Shown here: in pieces, positions 8,551 to 17,684 of the stretch
How the letters are laid out: each line of letters opens with the position of its first letter
Numbering within the stretch: position 1 is the first letter of the stretch
Source: Clostridia bacterium
GTDB taxonomy: Bacteria; Bacillota_A; Clostridia; Oscillospirales; CAG-272
Assembly (NCBI GenBank): GCA_017936125.1
Contig: JAGBGE010000037.1
Location: 1 to 62,412 of the forward strand
Direction: 5' to 3'
DNA: 62,412 nt
Notes under the pieces: model-generated
Database searches by the model: none
The model's input: the letters and a program-made list of their open reading frames with translations, nothing else
Told to the model about the DNA's origin: nothing
Position numbers and translations under genes: made by a program

Positions 8551-9393
8551 GCCTGTGTAATAAACGGTTTCTCCCGCGGGAACGGAATGAGTGAGCCAAA
8601 CGTTACCGCCAATGGTACAGCCGTCGCCTATCACCGTATTGCCGCCAAGAATGGTAGCATTCGCGTATATAACGCAATCGTTACCGATGTCGGGGTGTCG
8701 CTTGATACCCTTGATAGGATTGCCGTCGTCTCCAAGCTCAAAGCTCTTCGCGCCCAGGGTAACACCCTGATATATCTTGACTCGGTCGCCTATGGTAGTT
8801 GTTTCGCCGATGACTATGCCTGTGCCGTGGTCTATGAAGAAATACTCGCCTACGGTCGCTCCTGCGTGGATATCTATACCCGTCTTTTCGTGCGCGAACT
8901 CGGTCATAAGACGAGGAATGTACGGCACGCCTTTAACGTAAAACTCGTGCGCAAGACGGTATATGGAAATCGCGTAGAAGCCGGGATACGAAAGAATAAT
9001 CTCCTCGGGAGAGCGCGCGGCAGGGTCGCCCTCGTAAAGCGCTATGACGTCCTTCAGCAGCATCTCCTTGACGTAAGGAATTCTGTCAAGCATCTCATAC
9101 GCCACGCTCTCGGTATCAACGAGCGAATCCTCGTCAAAATACGCGTACGCGCTGGTGAGCTGTCGCTTCAAGGAAAGGAAGGTTATCTCCGCAATCTCCC
9201 TCTCGCTTTTGCCCTTATCGGCAGCGTAGGAAAAATACATCGGGAACATCAGATGCTGAAGTCTTTTTACTATCTCTATAACCTCGTTGCGTGACGGAAC
9301 CATCACGGTATGCTTGCCAAAATACCTGCCTTTACCTACCGATATTTCCGAGAGGTTTTTTAGAAACTCCGATATTTTCTGCTCATGTGACAT
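8545..9393 (-). CDS. cysE: Serine O-acetyltransferase
   Basis: Acetylates L-serine with acetyl-CoA to O-acetylserine, the first step of cysteine synthesis. The 282-residue protein has an N-terminal helical SATase domain and a C-terminal left-handed beta-helix of hexapeptide repeats (IDIHAGATVGEYF, IDHGTGIVIGETTTIGD, YQGVTLGA, NDCVIYANATILGG). The catalytic histidines lie in FIDHGTG and KRHPDIG. It is of the longer EpsC-type form seen in clostridia. A promoter with TTGTAA, 16 bp, TAGAAT precedes it, and GGGAG sits before the ATG at 9393. It stands alone, divergent from the helicase gene. Confidence 0.93.
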   Translation of the reverse strand: MSHEQKISEFLKNLSEISVGKGRYFGKHTVMVPSRNEVIEIVKRLQHLMFPMYFSYAADKGKSEREIAEITFLSLKRQLTSAYAYFDEDSLVDTESVAYEMLDRIPYVKEMLLKDVIALYEGDPAARSPEEIILSYPGFYAISIYRLAHEFYVKGVPYIPRLMTEFAHEKTGIDIHAGATVGEYFFIDHGTGIVIGETTTIGDRVKIYQGVTLGAKSFELGDDGNPIKGIKRHPDIGNDCVIYANATILGGNTVIGDGCTIGGNVWLTHSVPAGETVYYTGK

Positions 9394-9503
9394 ATTTTTT
9401 CTCCCTTCTGCCTCTTTTTGATAACTATTCTAGCATATATTTTGTTTTTTACAATAGTATACGCGTTTTTTAGAAAATATTTTAATGTTTTCTTTATTTT
9501 CGG

Positions 9504-9532
9504 TTGATTTTTCCAGACGCTTGTGTTATAAT
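9504..9532 (+). promoter_or_regulatory. Promoter for the SF1 helicase gene
   Basis: TTGATT, 17 bp, TATAAT (with TG before the -10 box), 35 bases upstream of the start codon at 9567. Confidence 0.8.
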
Positions 9533-9566
9533 TTAAGTTGTAAAATTTTGTAATTAGGAGCTGGCG

Positions 9567-12500
9567 ATGGGCAAAAGTATATACACATACTATAAAGAAC
9601 GCCTTATTGAAATCGGTGGCAAAAATAAATGTCTTTATCTGAAAAACGTAGTTCGCAAGAATTCCTACGATATTGGTAGAATCTTCGAGGGACGCGAAAA
9701 TAAGGTTGCACAGCTTCTTGACTTTCTGTGGTTTGCGGGCAAGGAGCCGCTTGCCCTTATCAGCAAGGACGAAAAACGCGATCTGATAGAAAATCTGGGT
9801 GGGGGAGATATAAAGGAAGAGCCTAAAACTCCCGAAAATCTCGATCTTGATGAATACGAAAAGGCCGAGAAAAAGCGCAAAAAGAAGATAGCCGACGGTG
9901 AGAGCAAGCTCATTGAGGCAGAAATCGCAAAGCTGCGCGAGCTCAAGCGTGAGGTTGAGGAAATCGAGAAGGAAACCGGTAAGTACGAGCTTTACATCGG
10001 TTATCCCTTCGTATTCGGCTCGATACAGCAGGGCCCTGCGAAAACGCTTATCAAAGCACCTCTCATTCTCTTCCCTGTTAAAATAGAGGTTGAGGGCGAG
10101 GATGTTGTTGAGATTAGCTTTAACCCAAACGAGAAGATACAGATAAACAAGGCACTCGTCTTTGCTTATGCACAGTCGAAGAAGATAAATATTGACGAGC
10201 TTGAGCTTGAATTTGACGATCTCTCCTCGTTCCGAAGCGTGCTTTCGGTTATAAAGCATCTCGGTGAGGCGAAGGTTAAGATTGATTGCACGGGCTCAAG
10301 AAAAATATATAATTACGGAAGATTCAAGGAGCCTGACGCTCAAAAGAACGAGCTTTCAGTACGCTATGCGGCAGTGCTCGGACGCTTCCCTATTTCCAAC
10401 TCGGTATATAACGATTACAGCGTTCTTGAAAAGAAAAAGCTGACCAACGATGCAATAGACGAGCTGCTGCTCACAGGCAGTAAGTTCTCGAAGCGTCACG
10501 CAGCAGTCTTTAAGTCCTTCAAGAGAAAGCTATTGAAGCCAAAGAGAACGGTCAGCGGCTCAAGCTATATCGTGAAGATGCTTGACTACGCTCAGTGCGA
10601 GGTGGTCAAGAAGGTCGATAAGATGGGTAATATGGTCATCTACGGCCCTCCCGGCACGGGTAAATCGCAGACCATAGTTAATATAATCACAGATGCTCTC
10701 TGTAAAAACAAGCGTGTGCTCGTCGTATCTCAAAAGAAGGCGGCGCTTGACGTTGTATTTTCACGTCTTGGTGCTCTAAATGAGAAGGCTATCTACGTCA
10801 GCGACGAGGGCAAGGAAAAGCGCGCGTTCTACGAGAGATGCTACGCGGCGCATCAAAAAAGCAATACAGACAGCTACATTAACGTAGACAGTCTGAAAGA
10901 GGAATATGACAAGCTCCAGGCTATAATTGATGCCGAGGAAGCTACACTCAATGAGATATATCATATCCTCAACGACAAGCGTCCATTTGGGCTCTCGCTT
11001 GCCGAAATGTACTCCTCGTCCTACGTTCTTTCAAAGAACTCGAGTGAATACACTACCTACCAGGCGATGCTTCTTGCGAAAGACGTTCTCGCGCTCAATT
11101 ACGGCGAGATGTCCGACGCGCTCTTCGCTATAAACGCAAATAATCTCGCAGAGACCTACTACAAGTTTATTCAGGCAAAGGAAAAGAACCCTATAATCGA
11201 CAGCATGCTCCCGGATATTGACATTCCGACTATCGCGGAGGTCAAGGCAAAGCTCTCGGAGATACAGAAGTCGAGAAAGGGCTTCTTCGATATCTCAAAA
11301 TATCCTTACACAAGACAGGTGCTCGCGCACTACGCTCTGCTTGAAGAGCCCGAGATGCTGCGCACGGTGGCAAAGATGGAATGCCGTCTTGAAAACCCGA
11401 AGAGTCTGTTCATTGGCGAAAAGTCCAAGGATATGGAAGCAAAATTCCGCGAGACTATCGAGGCTATTGAGAAATTCGTGGCAGAATATAACTGTCTGCA
11501 CAGAGTGTTGACGAAGGACGGTTATATCGCGGTAATCGACAATATCCTGCGTGGCAATACGTCGTATATCAAGCTTGTACATGAGGCGCTTGACAATTAC
11601 ATTTCCTCGCGCGATATAAGCAGGCTTATCAAGACGCTTGATAAGAATATGCTGACGGTGCTCAACTTTGCTTACGAAACGAGCAAGAACTACCAGAATT
11701 ATACAGATATACTCGACAAGCTGCCTATCATTCGTATGTACCACGAGCTTACGCTCGCTGAGGAGAGCGACAAGGATCAGCTTGCAAAAATAGTGGATTA
11801 CCCCAATATTTCCGCGAGAATATACAGACTCAAGGAAAATCAGCTCAGCGTTTCTCACAGAATCTGTCAGGGTAAAGCGAACAGCGATTACAAGACGATG
11901 TTCGACACAGCGGAGAATGCGAAGGACTATCTCTATCAGATATCCAAGGACAAGAAGCTCTGGCCCATCAGAAGAACGATGGAAAGCTACGGCAGCTTTA
12001 TCCTCTCGCTCTTCCCCTGTTGGTTGCTCTCGCCGGAAAACGTTTCAACGCTTTTGCCTCTTGAAAAGAATCTGTTTGATATAGTAATCTTCGACGAGGC
12101 GTCGCAGGTGTTTATTGAGAGCACTATACCCACTATTTACCGTGGTAAAAATATAGTCGTTGCGGGTGACGCAAAGCAGCTTCGTCCGTCGGCGACCTTC
12201 ATGAAGCGTTATCTCGGTGCAGACCCCGACTCGCTCGACGATCCCTCGGTTGCGGCAGCGCTTGAGGTTGAGAGTCTGCTCGATCTCGCAGTATCGAGAT
12301 ATGACAGCGCAAATCTTACCTACCATTACAGAAGCCGTCATCAAGAGCTTATCGACTTCTCTAACTGCGCGTTCTATTCGTCAAATTTGCAGATTGCGCC
12401 CAATATTTATACGGGCAAGAATCTGCGTCCTATCGTTCGTCATAAGGTGGCAGGCAGATGGATAGACAGAAAGAATCCCGTCGAAGCGGCGAAAATAGTT

Positions 12501-13424
12501 GAGCTGCTCAAGGAAATTTTCGCAACGAGAAAGAACAACGAGAGCATCGGTATCATCACCTTCAACAGCGAGCAGCAGACCTGCATCGCAGATGCAATAG
12601 ACAAGGAAGCGCACAAGGATGCGGCATTCCTCGCGCACGTATCGAAGGAGAGAATGAGAACCGACGACGGTGAGGACACCAGCCTGTTCATCAAGAATCT
12701 CGAGAACGTACAGGGTGATGAGAGAGATATTATCATATTCTCTATCGGCTATGCGCCGAACGAGCAAGGCAAGGTTTATACCAACTTCGGCTCGCTCTCT
12801 GCTGAGGGCGGCGAGAACCGTCTGAACGTTGCTATCACCCGTGCGAAGACTAAGATAATCGTCGTCACAAGTATAGAGCCGGAGGAGCTCAAGGTTGACA
12901 CCGCAAAGAATCTCGGCCCTAAGCTGCTTCGTGAATATCTCACATACGTTCGCGCCGTTTCCGACGGTGATAAGGCGCACGCAAGCATTATTCTTGAGGG
13001 ACTCTCCCCTGCTGAGCCGAGCGATGACAGAGCTCTCACTACTGCGCCTAAAATTGAGATGCAGATGAAGGAGAGAATCGAAAAGCTTGGTTACAAGGTT
13101 GACCTTGGACTTGGTAATAAGAACAGCCGCATTTCTCTTGCGGTATATGATGATTCCTGCGAAAAGTACCTTATAGGCGTCGAGCTTGACAAGGACGCAT
13201 TCGCGGCATCGTCGTCTGCTCTCGAGCGTGACGTATACAAGCCCAAGTTCCTCGAGCAAAGGGGCTGGACTATTATGAGAGTCTGGTGCCGTGATTGGTG
13301 GCTCTCACCCTCCAAGGTCGTTCGTTCGATAATCACCGCGGCGGAAAAGAACCGTGTTGGCGGTAAGCCTCCGAAGGCATCGACAAAGGTGACAGAGGAC
13401 GCTATCGAAAATGACGAGGATTGA
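9567..13424 (+). CDS. Superfamily 1 DNA/RNA helicase with C-terminal nuclease-like (MTES_1575/Vsr-type) domain
   Basis: A 1,285-residue protein. The N-terminal ~340 residues are of uncertain fold and include a charged coiled coil around residues 95-135. Walker A YGPPGTGKSQ lies near residue 360. A long helical insert follows, then Walker B IFDEASQ near 840, GDAKQLRP, a YHYRSRHQELIDFSN motif, VQGDERDIIIFS, and NVAITRAK near 1090. Residues ~1,190-1,260 (IGVELDKDAF, QRGWTIMRVW, DWW) match the restriction-endonuclease-like tail seen on SF1 helicases. This order resembles predicted antiphage helicase-nuclease proteins. Defence is inferred from architecture only, because the neighbours are housekeeping genes. 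It has its own promoter and AGGAG before ATG 9567. Confidence 0.85.
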   Translation: MGKSIYTYYKERLIEIGGKNKCLYLKNVVRKNSYDIGRIFEGRENKVAQLLDFLWFAGKEPLALISKDEKRDLIENLGGGDIKEEPKTPENLDLDEYEKAEKKRKKKIADGESKLIEAEIAKLRELKREVEEIEKETGKYELYIGYPFVFGSIQQGPAKTLIKAPLILFPVKIEVEGEDVVEISFNPNEKIQINKALVFAYAQSKKINIDELELEFDDLSSFRSVLSVIKHLGEAKVKIDCTGSRKIYNYGRFKEPDAQKNELSVRYAAVLGRFPISNSVYNDYSVLEKKKLTNDAIDELLLTGSKFSKRHAAVFKSFKRKLLKPKRTVSGSSYIVKMLDYAQCEVVKKVDKMGNMVIYGPPGTGKSQTIVNIITDALCKNKRVLVVSQKKAALDVVFSRLGALNEKAIYVSDEGKEKRAFYERCYAAHQKSNTDSYINVDSLKEEYDKLQAIIDAEEATLNEIYHILNDKRPFGLSLAEMYSSSYVLSKNSSEYTTYQAMLLAKDVLALNYGEMSDALFAINANNLAETYYKFIQAKEKNPIIDSMLPDIDIPTIAEVKAKLSEIQKSRKGFFDISKYPYTRQVLAHYALLEEPEMLRTVAKMECRLENPKSLFIGEKSKDMEAKFRETIEAIEKFVAEYNCLHRVLTKDGYIAVIDNILRGNTSYIKLVHEALDNYISSRDISRLIKTLDKNMLTVLNFAYETSKNYQNYTDILDKLPIIRMYHELTLAEESDKDQLAKIVDYPNISARIYRLKENQLSVSHRICQGKANSDYKTMFDTAENAKDYLYQISKDKKLWPIRRTMESYGSFILSLFPCWLLSPENVSTLLPLEKNLFDIVIFDEASQVFIESTIPTIYRGKNIVVAGDAKQLRPSATFMKRYLGADPDSLDDPSVAAALEVESLLDLAVSRYDSANLTYHYRSRHQELIDFSNCAFYSSNLQIAPNIYTGKNLRPIVRHKVAGRWIDRKNPVEAAKIVELLKEIFATRKNNESIGIITFNSEQQTCIADAIDKEAHKDAAFLAHVSKERMRTDDGEDTSLFIKNLENVQGDERDIIIFSIGYAPNEQGKVYTNFGSLSAEGGENRLNVAITRAKTKIIVVTSIEPEELKVDTAKNLGPKLLREYLTYVRAVSDGDKAHASIILEGLSPAEPSDDRALTTAPKIEMQMKERIEKLGYKVDLGLGNKNSRISLAVYDDSCEKYLIGVELDKDAFAASSSALERDVYKPKFLEQRGWTIMRVWCRDWWLSPSKVVRSIITAAEKNRVGGKPPKASTKVTEDAIENDED

Positions 13425-13516
13425 TTTCTTCATCAAAAGGTTACGGTTTGTTCCGAAAGGGTTTATAAATTAAAAGTATAATTATTAAAAAATAAATTTT
13501 ATAGGAGAATTAAATC

Positions 13517-13906
13517 ATGCAGAATTTACTATTTCTTCTCGACACTGCGGCTGATGGCGCTGGCAATCCCGGCTCTCCAATCTCCGGTATCATTACCTGG
13601 GTAATTATGATCGCGCTTCTTATCGGTATGTTCTTCTTCACCTCTCGTTCTAACAAGAAGAGAGAAAAGGAAGCGGCTGATATGCGCGACAATCTTCAGG
13701 TAGGCGACGAGGTTACTACCATCGGCGGTATCATCGGTAAGGTTGTTTCAATCAAGGAAGAAACCTTCGTGCTTGAAACCACCAAGGAAAAGACTCAGAT
13801 TCGTTTCCTCAAGGCTGCTATCAGAAGCGTTGACGTCAAGATTGCTGACATCACTGCTGCTGCGGCTGAAGAGGCTAAGGCTGAAGAGAACGAAAGCAAG
13901 AAATAA
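13517..13906 (+). CDS. yajC: Preprotein translocase subunit YajC
   Basis: A small SecDF-associated membrane protein of 129 residues. A single span lies at ~25-47, followed by basic SNKKREKEA and the conserved YajC core LQVGDEVTTIGGIIGKV, then FVLETTKEKTQIRFLKAAI. The C-terminus is Ala/Glu-rich. The start at 13517 has AGGAGA 8 bases upstream, and the gap to the helicase gene is AT-rich. It is followed by a TIGR04086 membrane protein, a common clostridial pairing. Confidence 0.93.
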   Translation: MQNLLFLLDTAADGAGNPGSPISGIITWVIMIALLIGMFFFTSRSNKKREKEAADMRDNLQVGDEVTTIGGIIGKVVSIKEETFVLETTKEKTQIRFLKAAIRSVDVKIADITAAAAEEAKAEENESKK

Positions 13907-13926
13907 TTTGTCATAAAAGGGCAAGC

Positions 13927-13966
13927 CTCCGAATAAGGTTGTATAGACTTATTCGGAGGTTTTCTT
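13927..13966 (+). promoter_or_regulatory. Hairpin that is both terminator-like and sequesters the next ribosome binding site
   Basis: CCTCCGAATAAG (13927-13938) pairs perfectly with CTTATTCGGAGG (13948-13959). The GGAGG of the right arm is the Shine-Dalgarno of the ATG at 13967, and TTTTCTT follows the stem directly. The hairpin can therefore stop transcription after yajC or, if read through, hide the ribosome binding site of the downstream gene. Confidence 0.75.
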
Positions 13967-14371
13967 ATGCTTAAGGGAAAAAAATACATAAAGAATGACG
14001 GCGCTGTTAAATTTTTAATTTGTCTTGCCTTTTCGGCGGCTATGATAATTCTCTCTTCGTTTATCATGGCTCTGGTGGCGAGCGCGTCTAGCGACCCTAC
14101 CGGAATGGTGGGTATATATTCGCTCGTAGCTATGGTAGTTTCTGCTGTTTTTGGCGGCATATTCTCTGGCAGAACGCGCGGCGAGGGCGGTGTGGTATAT
14201 GCGTTGCTCGTCTCACTTGCAGTGGTACTTATTATGCTTTTAGTCGCATTGATAGTCTGCGGCGGCAAGATTGGCGGCGGCGCTTTTATGAACTACGGCT
14301 GCTATCTCGGTGCTTCGGCGCTTGCGGCAATTCCGGGTAAAAAAAGAAAGGTACACAGAGCTCATAGGTAA
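13967..14371 (+). CDS. TIGR04086-family membrane protein
   Basis: A 134-residue protein with four hydrophobic segments (residues ~14-38, 45-65, 75-100, 105-125) and a basic C-terminus (GKKRKVHRAHR). Family members sit next to yajC in many clostridia; their role is unknown. The start at 13967 is fixed by GGAGG seven bases upstream, which lies inside a 12-bp hairpin stem. A strong terminator follows the stop codon within four bases. Confidence 0.8.
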   Translation: MLKGKKYIKNDGAVKFLICLAFSAAMIILSSFIMALVASASSDPTGMVGIYSLVAMVVSAVFGGIFSGRTRGEGGVVYALLVSLAVVLIMLLVALIVCGGKIGGGAFMNYGCYLGASALAAIPGKKRKVHRAHR

Positions 14372-14374
14372 AAG

Positions 14375-14405
14375 AAGAACAGACCTCACGGTCTGTTCTT
14401 TTTTT
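14375..14405. terminator. Bidirectional terminator
   Basis: AAGAACAGACC pairs with GGTCTGTTCTT around a TCAC loop, followed by a T-run. It also serves the minus-strand pyridoxamine kinase gene, which ends at 14404. Confidence 0.9.
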
Positions 14406-15243
14406 ACATTTTATCTTTTAGTCTTTCAATATAATAAGGAAGCGCTTCCTCGAAATTGACACCGTAGGTGCGTCGGTTCTCGTCCTGCATAGTCAGCTTT
14501 ATGCACTCGAGGGTGTAGTCAACCGCAACGGCAAGCGCACTCTCAACGCTGTGCCCCTGCATCATAGCTCCGAGGGTAGCCGAGGCAAAGATGTCACCTG
14601 TACCGTGATACGCCACGGGCATTTTATCGTTGAAGTAGGAAAAATAGGTGCCGGTAGTGCTGTCGTAAGAATATACACCGAGCTTCGCGGGATCGAAGGA
14701 TATGCCAGTCAGAGCCGCGCGCTTTGCGCCGAGGTCGGTGAGCTTCTTCAGCACGTCGCGTATGTAGTCCTCGGTATAGCTTTCGGGATAAGGAATATCA
14801 AGCATAAAGCAGGCTTCGGTGAGGTTGGGAACGACGAGGTCAGCCTTAGCCGTGAGGGCTGCCATAGCTCTCGCAAAATCGGGGGTGAAGCCTGTGTAAA
14901 GTTTGCCGTTGTCAGCCATTGCGGGATCAATTACTACCGCACATTTATCGGTCTTGTGTCTATCTATAAGGTCACTCACAAGGGAAAGCTGACGGAATGA
15001 GCCAAGGTAACCCGTGTATACGGCGTCGAAGTCTATCGAGAGCTCCTCGAATGCCTTGGAAATCTTCTCTATCTCTCCCGTCAGGTCACAGAAGGTGAAC
15101 TTCGGAAAAGCAGTATGGGTGGAAAGAACTGCCGTAGGCAAAACTCCAGCCTCTACCCCTGCTGCCGAGATTATAGGCAACGCTACGGTGAGCGAGCATC
15201 TTCCGACGCAGGAAATATCCTGTACTGTTAGTATTCTTTTCAT
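14404..15243 (-). CDS. Pyridoxamine/pyridoxal kinase
   Basis: A ribokinase-fold enzyme that phosphorylates the 5' hydroxyl of B6 vitamers. Visible are QDISCVGRCSL at the N-terminus, TAVLSTHTAF in the substrate pocket, DPAMADNGKLY (ATP/Mg site), VPNLTEACFML, and the catalytic GTGDIFASA motif near residue 225. At 279 residues it is typical of clostridial PdxK/PdxY. The ATG at 15243 overlaps the murA stop by four bases (ATGA), so translation is coupled to murA. PdxK and PdxY are not separable by eye, so no symbol is given. Confidence 0.9.
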   Translation of the reverse strand: MKRILTVQDISCVGRCSLTVALPIISAAGVEAGVLPTAVLSTHTAFPKFTFCDLTGEIEKISKAFEELSIDFDAVYTGYLGSFRQLSLVSDLIDRHKTDKCAVVIDPAMADNGKLYTGFTPDFARAMAALTAKADLVVPNLTEACFMLDIPYPESYTEDYIRDVLKKLTDLGAKRAALTGISFDPAKLGVYSYDSTTGTYFSYFNDKMPVAYHGTGDIFASATLGAMMQGHSVESALAVAVDYTLECIKLTMQDENRRTYGVNFEEALPYYIERLKDKM

Positions 15244-16487
15244 TTGTTTTCTCCTTTTTGGAATTCCTGAATTTTTATATTAGCGCCTAGGGCGCATAAT
15301 TTCTCCATTAAGCTCTCATATCCACGAAGAATAACCTCCGCAGCGCTTATTTCACTTTTGCCAGCGGCAACAAGAGCGCAAAGCAGACAGGCAGCACCGC
15401 CACGAAGATCGGGGGCGACTGTTCTTGTGGGAGCAATGCGCGAACGGTTTATTATAGCGCGGTTAGCTCGAACGGTATAATCAACACCGAATGACGCGAG
15501 TGCTTCAAGATAGCCAAAGCGTGTCTGCCAGACGGTATCGGTGATTTCGCCGCCTGCATTGTATGCCATAAGCGGAGCGACAATCGGTTGCAGATCGGTG
15601 GGAAAGCCGGGGTATGGCTCGGCGATTACAGAAATATACTCTACCTTACCGCTAAGGCTGGCGGTTACGGAATCATCATTTACGTCAATATTTGCGCCAA
15701 TACGAGTAAGAAAAGCAAAGAATGAATGCATATCACGAGTCGGGCAATTCTTGACGGTAACACTGCCGCCCGTCATCAGACCTGCCGTTATGTAAGTCCC
15801 TGCCTCTATCATATCACCGATAACGGTAATATCACCTCCGTGAAGTGCTCTGCCCTCTATGCGTATCTCGGTTTCGGTGCGCTCGATAGAAGCACCCGCG
15901 GAAATAAGAAAGTCGATAAGCGCGTCTATATGAGGCTCGGTAGCGAAGCTGTGAATGAGCGTTTCACCCTCTGCCGATACCGCCAAAAGAATGGCGTTCA
16001 CGGTTGCACCGACCGATTGCTTATTAAAGTTAATTTCCGCACCTTTCAGACGGTCTACCGTTATTCTATCGTCTGACACCCTTGCGCCAAGCGTAAGACA
16101 GGCGTCAAGGTGCATATCTATCGGACGCGTGGCAAAATTGCAGCCGCCAAAGGTGGATATTCTGCATTCTCCAAAGCGTGAAAGGCAAGCACCGAGAAGA
16201 TAGGTCGACGCTCGGATTTTCGACGTCAGGCTCTCGTCAGCTACACGGTATGAAAGCTCACGTGTGTCGATATAGGTTAGGTCACCCGATTTCGTTATCA
16301 CAGCGCCGAAGCCGCGTATTATTTCAAGAGCCACCTGCACGTCACCGATATTCGGCAGACGGCGGATTTTCGATATACCACGGGTAATAACCGTGGCGAA
16401 AATAATAGGTAATGCGGCATTCTTCGAGCCGCTGACGGATACCTCGCCCACAAGGCGAGAGGGGCCGTTCACTATGATTCTTTTCAT
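15240..16487 (-). CDS. murA: UDP-N-acetylglucosamine 1-carboxyvinyltransferase
   Basis: Transfers enolpyruvate from PEP to UDP-GlcNAc, the first committed step of peptidoglycan synthesis. The 415-residue protein begins MKRIIVNGP, has GSKNAALPI near residue 20 with the substrate-binding lysine, and the active-site loop GGCNFATRPID with the PEP-attacked cysteine (the fosfomycin target residue is therefore present). Start ATG 16487, with GGGAG upstream, replaces an upstream TTG at 16499. The downstream pyridoxamine kinase start overlaps its stop. Many clostridia carry a second murA; this could be either copy. Confidence 0.93.
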   Translation of the reverse strand: MKRIIVNGPSRLVGEVSVSGSKNAALPIIFATVITRGISKIRRLPNIGDVQVALEIIRGFGAVITKSGDLTYIDTRELSYRVADESLTSKIRASTYLLGACLSRFGECRISTFGGCNFATRPIDMHLDACLTLGARVSDDRITVDRLKGAEINFNKQSVGATVNAILLAVSAEGETLIHSFATEPHIDALIDFLISAGASIERTETEIRIEGRALHGGDITVIGDMIEAGTYITAGLMTGGSVTVKNCPTRDMHSFFAFLTRIGANIDVNDDSVTASLSGKVEYISVIAEPYPGFPTDLQPIVAPLMAYNAGGEITDTVWQTRFGYLEALASFGVDYTVRANRAIINRSRIAPTRTVAPDLRGGAACLLCALVAAGKSEISAAEVILRGYESLMEKLCALGANIKIQEFQKGENK

Positions 16488-16545
16488 ACTCGCTCCCAAA
16501 CCGATAATAATTCATTCTTATCATATTCAGGCGGCGGTGTGTAGG

Positions 16546-17637
16546 TTACTTTTTCATCTCAAAGTAGGCAACGGTAAGCTCGACAACCTGGCTGTAGCTG
16601 ACTACACCGTCAGTGCCGTTGGATTCAAGGTAAAGGTCGTTCACCCACTCGGAGATATCGGCAATTATAGTATCACCGTACTTCGCCGTAACAGCATTCG
16701 ACGTTCGAATATCCACGCGTGCCGACTCCGAGAGTCCTTCGGCTATATTGTAGTAGGCATCACTGTCAGTTTTATATAACGCAGATGCGATGTAACTATA
16801 CATATTAAGCGCGGCACTGTAGCGAAGATTACGGTCATCAGAGGTCGAGGTGAGAAGATAAGCAACGAAGTTCGCCTCGTTTTCACGCAAGATTCCTCGC
16901 TGGTGCGACATCTCGTGCGCAGCGGTGAAGATAGTATCATATGCTGGATACGCGGTATTCACGTTCGCCTCGCCCGTAATATAGGTGTAAATGCCGCCAA
17001 TGCGAAGATAAGACATAAAATTGCCGAAATATACACCCTTGGCATTGCTCTCAAAATTAGCGGGCAAGCCGTATTCGGATTCAAGCGCGGAATAGGAAGC
17101 AAAGATTTTATCACTCAATTCGGGGTAGGTGTACTCAGGGTTAAAGACACCGTTTTCGTCGCGAGGCACGATATCGGCAAGCGAGTTGACCTCGTCGCGA
17201 AGCGAAGTCATAACCTCGGAAAGATTCTCGACTGTGATTTCGGTATCGGGAAGCGACATCTGCACGGATAGCGGTGTCGTTCTGTAGCCTATTCCGAGCG
17301 CCAGCGTATGTCCCGAGAAAACGAGAAGCACGACTGCAAGTATATTCACTATATATCGAAGTCTGCCTTCCCTGTCCGAGAAGCGACGAAGCCCCGCGTA
17401 TATTACCAGAAAGAGAATAAGCGGTATCGAAAGGGCGATAATCTCAAAAAGCGAAAACGGGAAGATGTCACCGAATGTCGCCATTACTCTGCGAAACTGC
17501 TGGGAAACGGTGGAATTGATAAGGTCAGCAAAGCGAGGTGAAAGCTCGGAAAGCACCGCCAAAATTAAAATCAAGACAAAAATCACAAAGGAAATGCGCG
17601 CAAACAGTGATATTATTTTCTTTTTTCTTTTTGCCAT
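16546..17637 (-). CDS. DUF3810 membrane-anchored putative zinc metalloprotease
   Basis: A 363-residue protein with a basic start (MAKRKKK) and three hydrophobic spans in the first ~130 residues, then an extracytoplasmic domain with HEMSHQRG (HExxH) near residue 240 and ENEANF downstream, a gluzincin-like arrangement. That supports a zinc peptidase, though no activity is established for the family as far as I know. The start was moved in from a TTG at 17739 to ATG 17637 because the upstream stretch is AT-rich and lies in the intergenic promoter-like region. It sits between the queG-like gene (47 bases) and murA (58 bases) in a likely operon. Confidence 0.8.
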   Translation of the reverse strand: MAKRKKKIISLFARISFVIFVLILILAVLSELSPRFADLINSTVSQQFRRVMATFGDIFPFSLFEIIALSIPLILFLVIYAGLRRFSDREGRLRYIVNILAVVLLVFSGHTLALGIGYRTTPLSVQMSLPDTEITVENLSEVMTSLRDEVNSLADIVPRDENGVFNPEYTYPELSDKIFASYSALESEYGLPANFESNAKGVYFGNFMSYLRIGGIYTYITGEANVNTAYPAYDTIFTAAHEMSHQRGILRENEANFVAYLLTSTSDDRNLRYSAALNMYSYIASALYKTDSDAYYNIAEGLSESARVDIRTSNAVTAKYGDTIIADISEWVNDLYLESNGTDGVVSYSQVVELTVAYFEMKK

Positions 17638-17684
17638 TTCGCACTCACTTTCGTTGATTTTTTGGTTAAAATGTAGCGTATAGT

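Noticed and set aside
12381..13259. 292-codon minus-strand frame
   Set aside because: Antisense shadow within the helicase gene; composition is not protein-like.
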